This document shows positions 23,145-32,631 of a stretch of 64,000 nucleotides of DNA, in pieces. Both the position numbers and the translations under genes were made by a program. How positions within the stretch are numbered: position 1 is the stretch's first letter; each line of letters begins with the position of its first letter. A model generated the notes under the pieces. It was not told the DNA's origin. It made no database searches and saw only the letters and a program-made list of their open reading frames with translations. The DNA comes from Wolfiporia cocos (taxonomy: Eukaryota; Basidiomycota; Agaricomycetes; Polyporales; Phaeolaceae), in contig JACCLO010000042.1 in NCBI GenBank assembly GCA_029448655.1, positions 31,126-95,125 of the forward strand, written 5' to 3'.

Positions 23145-24177
23145 GAGTGATGCATGGGTGCGCACTACCCCGGAGTGCCTATCTACGGGGTCAGGTGGTC
23201 ATTGCCAGAGCGCCATTACTGGCATCTCTATCCCTATGCCACATGACTCAGCACCATTACTGGTGCCTTGTCATCTATGCTTACCCCTATGCTTACGTTT
23301 ACGTGCATGGACTCTGGGGCTTTTGGGCAAGCTCTTAGGTACTGGTGCACCCACATGTACTTATGCACTGGCATGAGGACTTACATCCTCATGTCTAGCA
23401 TTCTTGACATTAGGGTAATGACACCCTCTTTCATGCTGTCTACTGGGCTGCCACTCTGCTCTTAGTTCACGACATGCTAGTCTGGGGATGTCAGACCTTG
23501 CCAACCCGCCATACTGCCAACAAGACTGCTCGTTGCCCTGCCTTCCCTTGACGCCATGGGGCCTGGGACCTGTCATGGTCTATGTCACAGAATGCCCAGA
23601 GGGGCATTCCTAGGACAATTCACTCCTCGCTATCACAGTATGGGCACTGCTATGTGCACGCGTGCCCCTCTCTGCTTAGTTACTTCACATCATCCCTTGA
23701 TGCCAGTAGAATCACCTGACCCAGTAGATTAGTGCTAGTCAGGCAGCACACGTATCAGGTACTCACGTTCATGGTCACCACTGTAGTCACATGTAGCATT
23801 ACAGTCACCCTTAGTTACGGCGCACAGGCCTGTACTTTAGGGCATCCCTACATATGCTCCTGTCATGTACTTAAGTAGATGACAGATGGGGCTTATCCCC
23901 ATCTTTTGGATTTTCAGCAATGGGCTTAGGCCCCTCTCTTGCATCTTGCTGTGGGTCTGCACCAGTCATACTACTGAGTTCTCTACTCGCTCATCTGGGG
24001 GCTTGCCTTCGTAGGCATAAGGTGACTCTGTTTAACCCTGCATAACTTGGGTGGCACCTCGATAGGTGTGTAGGGTTCCCAGCAGGGCCAGTCCCACAGA
24101 CATTTGTGAGTCTGTGTCAGTCTATTGGAGATATTCCCTGGCTATGGGCCAGTCCCACAGATGGTACATCTGTATCA
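23145..24177 (+). mobile_element. LTR fragment split by a solo LTR
   Basis: Plus-strand LTR features are present: a CATGTACTTA stretch near 23352, ATGAGG...CCTCAT (23374-23394), CATTCTTGAC, and a 3' end at 24177 with CCCACAGATGG...CATCTGTATCA. The left boundary is not visible; 23145 is only an estimate. Confidence 0.5.
23583..24119 (+). mobile_element. Solo LTR nested in an LTR fragment
   Basis: 537 bases, TGTCACAGAATG to GTCTGTGTCA, with target duplication GTCTA at 23578-23582 and 24120-24124. The R hairpin GATGGGG...CCCCATC surrounds a TTA loop (about 23885-23905), and TTTTGGATTTTC follows. Confidence 0.92.
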
Positions 24178-24928
24178 GCATGCATGCTCCTGATCATCAA
24201 GTTGAAGATCATCATCTCCAATGTTGATCTGGGCCTTGAGCTCAAATGGCCCTACAATCTTACCCATCACTGTCTCCATAAACTCCTTCAACAACATAAC
24301 ATCAGTCTCAGCTTCATCATCTTCCTCATCATTGAGAGCCTTCCACTTTGTGTGTCTTTGTTCATTTTCCTTGTACATGCACTCTCAGCTTTTTTGCATG
24401 GCCTTCTAGGCAGGTCTTAGACATCATGGGTAATGTATGCAGGCATGCAGGATGGAAGGAGGTCACTGGCTAATGTTGCCACAAGTCTTGCCTGCTTACA
24501 ATTTCCTGCTGATTCATCACTTATAATTTTTATCTAAATGTGAGAAAATACTCTGAGCGTGAGAACAATTATCGCTCTATTACTTTCAGTTAAAGGTCGG
24601 CATGGTGCATGCTAAGCGCCCATCTGCAGTGTCGGTGCACCAGCCACAGTGGAATATGAAAAGGTCATGCAAACTTGCTGGGACATTAACCTCAAGTCTG
24701 GCTCATATTGGATGTCAAGGTGCACTTGTGGGTGTGGCCCTTACCCTTGCTGCCCAATGGGACCAAGAATGGCTGTGGTGTGGGGGCGGAGACGGCAGAG
24801 AAGGTCAAGGAGATGTCTCAGACACTATCCTGTGCAGTGCCCAGGCACACTTAATCTTGTTTCCAGTGCTGGGTGGAGGTGGGGGCAGAGGTGAGGTCGG
24901 ACACAAGGCAGTGCACTCAGTCTCACAG
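24178..24928. other. Unassigned DNA between LTRs
   Basis: A minus-strand acidic open frame of 67 codons (24175-24378, rich in D and E around NDEEDDEAETD) could be a fragment of a transposase N-terminus or of a host gene; I cannot place it. About 100 bases near 24605-24700 resemble 26768-26897 upstream of the zinc-cluster-like gene, including the shared word GCTAAGCGCCCAT. Nothing else is recognisable. Confidence 0.4.
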
Positions 24929-25396
24929 TGTCACAAATTTTGAGGCTAGGCACCTGGCTGGGCATTTACTCAGGATTTGCCCTCTGCGTGGGTCGAACGC
25001 ATTGACTGATGCACAGGAAGTCACGTGACATGGAGATTAGATAAGGAGTCGTTGATTAGGGATTGCGGACCGTCCTCCCCGCCGGGCCGCTCACATGATG
25101 TAGTTGTAGATGACACCTTATGGCATGACGATCGCGACGTCGTGCATGGCCCCCTTTAGGGTGGGCCGCGACTCAGTAGTTACGCCATCTCTACATGTAT
25201 ATATACTACGTCATCTGAGGGTTACACCTCAGACTTGTTCTTCTCGATGTATGGGTGATAGCCCTCCTCTCTTGATCACTACAGCATGCTGCCTGACTCC
25301 GCCTCGCCTTGTCTCAACAACTCGGCGTTGTACCCTGGGTCTTAGTACTTATAGGGGTAGGACAGGGATAGAGGTATGCCAGTCAAGTTTGTGTCA
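24929..25396 (+). mobile_element. Solo LTR
   Basis: 468 bases, TGTCACAAATTT to TTTGTGTCA, with target duplication CACAG at 24924-24928 and 25397-25401. TATA-like stretch near 25197, then CTGAGG...CCTCAG and TTCTTCTCGA. The terminal inverted pair is weak. Confidence 0.9.
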
Positions 25397-25740
25397 CACA
25401 GCATTTCAGTACAATGTACAATACAATCATACAAATGATAGCATCACTTCATGAGGATTGTTTTAGCTGAGCTATATGCAGGTGCAATATGATGCAGGCA
25501 AGCACCTGGGCATGATAAATTCACTGTGGCAATCCAGTGTTGGAACATCCAGGCAAGTGCGTATCCGATTGCCGGCTGGGTATACCATGCAGTGACACTA
25601 GCATACTTGAACAAGTCAGAAAGATGTGCCTTAGAGATAAGGGTACCCCTTATTATTGTAGAATTTAGGCTGTACATGCTTTGCATGTTTGCCTCCCCGC
25701 CCCAAGGATGAGACAAACCACTGTCCAACATTGTTGTTTC

Positions 25741-26599
25741 TAGTGATGTGCCAGGCCCAGCCTGGCTCAAAAGCCCTGGCTTTGGCCTGGCTTGGACAGC
25801 CCACAGCTTTTCAAAACCTCAGGCTGGGCCCTCATTGACGGCTCACGGCTTGGCCCAGCCTAGGCCCCGGCTCGACCATGGCCTACTACTGCTAAGATAA
25901 TCATCACTTTAGCTTCAGAGCTTGAGATTCACCTTTGCCAAACCTTTCCCAGATGAAATAGAACCTTGAATCCTCCTGTCACAGATTTAACTGGCAGTCC
26001 CAGACCAGTGTCTGTGGAGACATACGTCTAACACCCCTTAGCCAAAAGGGCCACTATAACAGCTCAGCTGTTATAGGCAGGACACGCTATATGTGTAGTT
26101 CATATTCCCACGCTAGGCACTTATATTGCACCGTTGAGTATTTGGCTTAATACTTGGCATGGTTGGCCTTTCTGGTATTATATGTGCCACCTGGGATTCC
26201 AACCCCAGATATTCCGTGACACCTCCAATCTATAGTAGGATTAAGTGTGAAATAATCACTCACCAGTGCAGCATTCAGTAGCGTGCCTGCCATATGGGGA
26301 ATCATATAGGCACCCGAAAGTGAGCGGCAGGCTTCAATGTTGAGGACTTGACTTTTCTGTAGTTTTAAATAAACAAGATAGGTGCACAATGATTGAGTTG
26401 AGCATATAACTGGCCTGTATGGGCTTATATTGTGCCTGCCAGATATTGTAGCCATTAAGATCCCTAGGCCGGGGCTCAACAGCTTGGCCCGGCCTGGCCT
26501 GTATCTCAGGCCAGGCCCTGGGCCATCTCAAGCCATGCTGTAAAGCCCAGCTTGGCCCGGCCCGGCTCATGGCCCAAAGCTGGGCCTGGCACATCACTA
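25741..26599. mobile_element. Non-autonomous hAT-like DNA transposon
   Basis: The ends are inverted repeats of about 21 bases (TAGTGATGTGCCAGGCCCAG at the left, complement at the right). The 8-base target duplication GTTGTTTC is at 25733-25740 and 26600-26607, as expected of the hAT superfamily. No transposase is encoded. A 245-base LTR-like element lies inside, so the native length is about 609 bases. A second copy starts at 63556. Confidence 0.88.
25977..26221. mobile_element. 245-base element with TGTCAC/GTGACA ends
   Basis: It is flanked by CCTCC at 25972-25976 and 26222-26226. Both strands begin TGTCAC, so the orientation cannot be read from its ends. The length is short for a solo LTR. 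An inverted relative lies at 17560-17964. It may be an internally deleted solo LTR or a small TRIM-like LTR. Confidence 0.8.
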
Positions 26600-26986
26600 G
26601 TTGTTTCTTGCACCGCTCACTTCGTTCGCTCTCTTTCACGCGATCCCGACGCTTGCTTCAACAATCCAGGTCCTAGTGGTGGCACCTGCTAGTGAAGCTT
26701 GCACCTATTCCATCCAATAGAGACTGGGAGGAGAGAGGGGGCAGGGCGGGGGAGGAGGGCTGCTCGAGGACGGGGCGCACGCTAAGCGCCCATCCGCAGT
26801 CAGCCACAGCGGAGTTCGAAAAGGCCATGCAAACTCGAAGTCCCTGATCTCTCGCTCTCGTTCTCTCGTGACGACGGGACATTATAAACTCAAGTGTAAG
26901 ACCCTGCCATCATGTAGCAGGATTAACTACCCTTCAGCTAACACTCGTATCAGTGATAACGATAACGAAGAGGTCGCCACACCGAA

Positions 26987-28232
26987 ATGGATCCGGGATA
27001 CATATCTGGAGTCACAGTTCACCTGGAGTCTCTAAAGCTTATTCGCGAAGTCAAACAGCTGCTGCAGTGCCCGCCATGCGCGGCCGCTGACCAAGAGGAG
27101 CTTTGTGATTGGGTGCAACGACTCGATCATTGCAAGGTGCGCTCTCACTACCTGGAAACCTGTGTTGCGCTAACAGGCTGTCAAAGAATCTCTACGACTC
27201 GCTTCACTTTAAAGCGCCCCTTCTATCTCCTTTCGGCACACTGGACCTCTATCACGACTACGTGTCTGTTTGGGATGATGCGTTTGCTCGGATGAAATCA
27301 TCAAACGGCACAGTGCCGGATACCCCTGCACAGCCCCCACCGATCGAAGCCACCACCAGTCAGGGTATAACCACCGCTGAGCGCAGGACTAGTCGCTCGG
27401 CACCGCGAAAGAAACTCGAAGAGGTGGTTTATGACCCCCCATGCGCCCAATGCGCTGCAACGCGGCGTGACTGTAGGGGCCCTGTGTCACAAACTTTCCT
27501 TAGAGGATACGTAACATCCCTCGCTGCAGGTATTATAGGCGCCGCTAGGTGCGCGCGCGCTTCCATGATCCTCAGCCACCTCCGCGTCTATCCAGGACTC
27601 CGTCTAGATCATATGACTGTAGGTAAGCGCTGTAGGGTAGCGCGCGCCTTAGGTACTCACGTTAGGGTCACACCGTCACATGTCGTTACAGGTAGTTACA
27701 TTATCATGTGCCCTCTTAGTTACTGCGCACAGGCCGCGACTTTAGGGCGACCATTACTGGTCAGCTCCCCATGTATAAGTACGACAAGATGGGGACTTAC
27801 TTCCCCATCTTTAGGATTCTCGACAACTGAGCTTAGGCTCCTTTCTCATCTGCGTTTGTGTGCGTCTCTGCCCCGGGGGCCCTCCACGACTTGCTTGTCT
27901 GTGTGTCTTCCCTCTTGGTCGCCTTAGGAGTTCCCCCTTGGGGATACAGCCGACTGGCTGCCTTGTGGTTAGCACACCGCCCTGTAGGACGTCTAGGGAC
28001 TCCCCTGTAGCCAGGGTCCCACAAACCTGTGAGTTTGTGTCACCCTGATGTCTCCCCGCATGCATGCTCAAACTGCAGTCTTCTTTGCTTGAGATGTAGT
28101 CGGGCAAAAAAACAAAGTAAACCATATTCTATTCACTCTGCAATCATATGGTTGACTGTGCCTGCGTTGGCAAATTGTATAGAACGTGCCGGAATCGGTA
28201 AAAGGTGGGATCGCCGTAACATACGCCCTTAG
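26987..28232 (+). pseudogene. Cysteine-cluster protein gene split by a solo LTR
   Basis: Exon 1 is 26987-27136. A 50-base intron (27137-27186, with GCTAAC branch site) leads to exon 2. This runs through YVSVWDDAF to a cysteine cluster (PPCAQCAATRRDC), is cut by the LTR at 27485-28042, and resumes in frame with ACSNCSLLCLRC. A 66-base intron (28117-28182) and a short basic last exon (ending RRNIRP) follow. The spaced CxxC and Cx6C pattern looks like a zinc-binding cluster of fungal regulators, but I cannot name the family. Removing the LTR and one 5-base duplicate restores the frame, so the LTR may be the only lesion. An LTR this close could also change transcript ends. Confidence 0.6.
27485..28042 (+). 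mobile_element. Solo LTR inside the cysteine-cluster gene
   Basis: 558 bases, TGTCACAAACTT to GTTTGTGTCA, with target duplication CCCTG at 27480-27484 and 28043-28047. The R hairpin GATGGGG...CCCCATC is near 27790-27812. The terminal pair is CACAAAC/GTTTGTG, a compensated variant of CACAGAC/GTCTGTG in the sister LTRs. Confidence 0.93.
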
Positions 28233-28508
28233 TCGCAGCGTCATTGTATTGTACGGCGCAATAAGTTTTCGATGACACCTTCGCATATCTCACTTGGCTA
28301 TACCTTGCTAAGACCTATGGGTTCGATGCCTGGACCCTGCACTGTTCCATCAGTGTCTTTGCAAGATCTTCAAATCAGCCCTGTCAATGCAGAGGGGCTT
28401 CAGACGAAGCGAAGGTGGTCCCTGTATCAGGGATTGACTACTTCACGTACGTCGTACACTGTTAGTTATACCCGAAGTCCTTCTGGCCTATGATCTCCCC
28501 AGCTGCTG

Positions 28509-29430
28509 CTAGAGATCCTCTGCAAGAGCCTTCAATAATGCCCCACTGTCTGATGTGACGTTCTGCCGCGCACGCTTGTTCGATTGAGTGCCCGGAGTGC
28601 AGTACATGGCGCTGATTACGCATATAAGTGAGCGATCAGATGCGGAGCTGATGATGACTTCCACATCAGGGTGGAGATTTGGCGATGGCGCTGGATAGTT
28701 GTGAGTGAGTGAGAGGTGATGAGAACGCCATCTATATTCCGACGGCCGATAGTGACTACGGTGAGTAATGTGCGTAGTTGAGCTTTTGATGGTGCGGTCA
28801 CTGACCGAGACCGTCTACACTCAAGATCTCGTCGATGCTCTGTACGGCCTCAAGTCGTTCGCAGATGCGAGGTATTCTGACGCCATCAGTCCCCATGTGC
28901 TCTGTGTAAATGGACTGCCGAATCCACGGATACCTGGACCCCTTGGGGGGAAGCGCGCCGCAGCAACGATCGACTTGGCTTGAGCGGCGGTTGATACCTA
29001 TCAGATTGACGTATATGTACCACGACCGACTAGCCCAGCGTGTTCTACATACCATTGGAACCAGCACTCCCCGGGCGCCGGCATCAAGCCCATACTTGAT
29101 TTGCCACCGACACTACCGTCTGCACACGCCCCTGTTGCAGGTATTCTGACAATAGTGCTGGGCGCCGAGCTTCCGAGCCCCGATATTGTTTGGATGGATT
29201 CGGCAGCGCCTGGCTGAAGAGATGTCATGCCATGCTCACAATCAATGAGCAGCCATGAGAGATGGGGCGAGGCGAGCGCAGCAGTGCGCGCTTTCAAAGC
29301 ACCTGGCAGCGTGATCCATGCGCCGAACGCTGGCTTCGATGCGCGAAAGGGCTTCAAGAAGACGGTGCATTATACTCCGCTGTGGAATTGTTGCGATGAC
29401 AATACATTACATTCATTGACTTGGTGCTTG
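28509..29430 (-). pseudogene. HpcH/HpaI aldolase family pseudogene
   Basis: Family members cleave or form 2-keto-3-deoxy acids such as those of aromatic and sugar-acid catabolism. On the minus strand the order is correct: FGAWITLPGALKAR and LSWLLIDCEHG (about 29330-29240), TIVRIPATG, then WQIKYGLDAGARGVLVPM in another frame. A typical 55-base intron separates this from VSTAAQAK and RGFGSPFTQSTWG. LEAVQSIDEIL, SPNLHPDVE and NVTSDSGALLKALAEDL follow in shifted frames, ending at a stop near 28509. The metal/substrate block expected after DEILSV (GPYDLS type) is missing. At least three frame changes and internal deletions make it a pseudogene. Confidence 0.75.
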
Positions 29431-30849
29431 TGGACAGATCCTCGCCGAACACAGACTCCGACCGTTGCATCTTGGCCTGCTCCGCACGTGGGCAAGCAAG
29501 ATTAGATGCGAGAAATCCCTGGTAGAAATAATAACCAGAAAGCACCCCCGTCACTGTGCGCAGACACCAGCGGCATCCGAGCCACCGCTGCCTCGTTGCA
29601 GCACGCTCACCGACGCCACACACAACTGTGGTGTTCCTGTTGAATCGGAATAGTTTGTTGCCCAGAATGGCTAGGGTGAATAGTACAGCAATGGACCATG
29701 CGTATACGCGAAGTTACTAACCACCTGCCAATGCAGCGGAAAGGCCAGCGAAGAGGCCGTCTCTCCGAGCTTCCTGTGGAGGTTGGCGTGTGAATGTCAT
29801 CATTATCGAGATTGGAATGGATGGATATAGATTTCCCTACAGTTGTACATCTTGCTACAGCATCATCGGGAGCCACAAGTGAAGTGTCGGCGGCGTTGGG
29901 CATAGTGATAAATTATGGAACGCGATGCGTTTGCGGACTTGATGCGGACAGATAAACGTGTGCACCACTTAGTAACTCAAATAGAATTAATAATTCCCCT
30001 GCCTGACACACGGCGTGCGCGCGCTAACATCACCCCGCGTCACATAAGCTCGACGTCACGACTTCGTGACTGAGCGCGTCAAAGTCTCGCGTGGAGCTCG
30101 CTGTGGCTGGCATCGTAGACATTGGGCTTCTTCTTGTATGTGGATAACTCACTGGAAATATCGGCGAACAAGCGCAAACTGTCTTCAGACATATCAAATA
30201 CTTTCAGTTCCATCGAGGGTACGTTATATGCGCTCAATTGCACGGATCTTATTTACAGCAACATCCTCCATTCGTGTAGACGCTTTGATCAGCGTCAAGC
30301 AGAAACTCGGGGATAGTAGTCGTAGCAGTCGGGTCTCTATATGCGCCGAACTATACCAGCTGGCATATCTCTCCGAGTCTTTCTCCCAGCAGCGCCTGCG
30401 GTCGAACAAGGATTGGATCCATCAAGTGGATATCCTAGATCGTGAAGGTGGGCACACTATTTCTGGGTTTCTTCCAACTACCACATATGATCCGCAGGGG
30501 TCAATCTGTGGAATCCATCTGCCTTGTCTCGCGATATGGATGATGAGGATACTTGAAATGTGAATGCTGCATGTGAGTCTAGTTCATCATGCCGAGAGTG
30601 TCTCACCGTACCATCCCCAATCACCGGTTCGGCTATCCGTACAGTGAAGTTGGCCGGATTCCGCCTCGTTGAAGCCGGATTAGAGAACAAGCCAGCCATT
30701 GACAGTGAGACAATCATCCATCACGATGTCACCTAGTTTGAGATCGCTTCTCCACAGCTCTCATCCATGTGCTGCAGCTCGCAAGCAAAGCCGGCGTTAG
30801 CATGTCAGGTACAACCATCAGTTCGCGTGCGGACTCCCAAGACGGGCCG
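29431..30849. other. Intergenic region, no gene recognised
   Basis: Open frames up to 165 codons exist on the plus strand (30066-30563) but show no recognisable motif, and overlapping frames on the other strand are no better. It may hold the decayed 3' part of the adenylate-forming gene to its right. Confidence 0.4.
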
Positions 30850-32631
30850 CTTACTCAGAAAATGTGAATTCTAGCGATCGGACGCCATGATCTTGCAGGC
30901 TCCGTGCTTGCATGTGCAGCGAAGGTATGACTACTATCCGCCCCATGAGTGCACGCCAATGTGATTTCTCCTGAAGGATTGGTACCGTCTTCTCACCTGA
31001 ATCGAAGTTAGCAGCCGCCCTCGGGCGATGACAGGGGCGACGCACCTGATCCGAGTACGATGACATCGTCAGCACGCCCGACACTTCATATGCGACATCA
31101 GACTTTATTTGCCAATCATATTGACTGCGACGTACATTCGCCAGAGACCAGGCTTGGCCGGATGTGGTTCCCAAAGGTCGGATGTGGCAAAGCCACGCTC
31201 CCCATTTGGCATATTCTCGATGCAAGGCTGGTGTGTCTCGCACGTCTGCACGCACATGCACGCCATACCTCAGTATACTTCGGGCGGCTACATCGTTACA
31301 TTTTGGCACGCACCAACATCTGCAGCTCGAATGTCCCGTCTCCCTGAGGAACCCAGCGACATACACTCTCTGGGAAGCTGCATCCATTCCCAGTCGGCGC
31401 GCTTCTTGCCAATAGGGCTCGGCTCTTCGACGCCGTCATCGAACACGCATGTCACCAGGCCGAATTCGGTTGCACCGTAGCACGCCAACAGGCGCACGCC
31501 TTTATCCACGAGCTTCTCACCATTCGCCCTGGAGAGCGGGCCGCCGGCGAATATCTAAGACGTGAGTGATAAGCGAGTTGCTCCCTCGACCAGCGCAATG
31601 TGATGCAGGTACTGACAAGAGCCTGAAGAGACGCAAGGTACTTCGCGTCATCCTCGTTCTGCGACCACGCCTGGCGAAAACAGTACTTTTAGCAATCACA
31701 GGCACACTACACAACCAGAGCCTACCTCGACGAAAGCAGGGACGCTCTCGATAGCCGTGCAGCCTGTCTTGCGCGCCGTCTCAATTGTGTTCTGCGGGGT
31801 CGGCACGACCGGGGGCGCTGACACGATCGCGCGCGGGGGGAACAGCGACGTCGGCTGGCCGGACAAGAGCGGCGCGTACAGCTGCGAGCAGAGTCCCATT
31901 ACGTGGAACGGCGGTAGCGCCATGCACCCCCACCGTATCGCCTTCCTGCGCGACTCCACGAAGATGGGCATCCTGCACCAGTGTAGGATCGTCGTGTGCG
32001 TGTGCGGGATCGGCTTCGGGAAGCCGGTGGAGCCTGAGGAGTGCAGGTAGAGCACAACATCCGATGGCGACGCCGCGCACGCGGGCGGCGGGTAAGGGCC
32101 CGAGACGGCACGCGGCGGGTCGAAGGAGGGCGCGAGCGTCGGGAAGACGTCCGTGAGCGCGGGCAGGTCGTCGACGTGCATGGCGAATCCGCTCGGCAGG
32201 CTCTCCCGGACCGCGTCAGTGAATGGGGCGAAGGTGGGCTGTGAGACGATGCGATGGCAGCTCGTGTGCTCCATCAGGCTTGCTATTGCGGGCACGGAGT
32301 TGCGGGAGGACATAGGGAAGGGGACGAGCCCCGCACGGATCAGACCCGCGACGAGCGCATGGTAGAGCAGAGTATCGCAGTTCGCGATGATAGCGACAAC
32401 GGCGCCCTCTTCGCCCTTCCGTCCGGGCCTGAAGGAGTGGGCAACGCGGTGAATTGCCTGAGCGAACTCGAGGAACGATATACTTCCGAGCGTATCAGAA
32501 GACAAGTCTGGAAACAGGAAGAGAAAGAACGGAGAGGTGGAATTGTATTCGGCATGGAAGTCGACGAGCCCAGGGATGAGAGATAGCGAACCGTTGAGGG
32601 GCGGGAGTACAGGCGATGCAGATGCAGACAT
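30850..32631 (-). pseudogene. Adenylate-forming enzyme (NRPS-like A domain), truncated
   Basis: Members activate carboxylic acids as acyl-adenylates, and many fungal ones are NRPS-like reductases with A, T and reductase or thioesterase domains. Exon 1 (32631 to about 31723) starts MSASASPVLPP and has the phosphate-binding core LYLHSSGSTGFPKPIPHTH (A3). After two introns, AGGPLSRANG and the A5 motif LACYGATEFGL appear (about 31480). WVPQGDGTFELQM continues in a different frame near 31350, and GRADDVIVLGSGEKT (A7/A8, about 31085-30990, itself split by an intron) is present. After that the similarity fades: no A10 Lys region, carrier domain or C-terminal domain is visible. One frameshift and the missing C-terminal half suggest a dead gene, though a missed microexon or base error could explain the frame change. 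Confidence 0.7.

Noticed and set aside
30066..30563. 165-codon ORF as a gene
   Set aside because: No recognisable motif and no support from neighbouring exons; overlapping frames on both strands are equally open.
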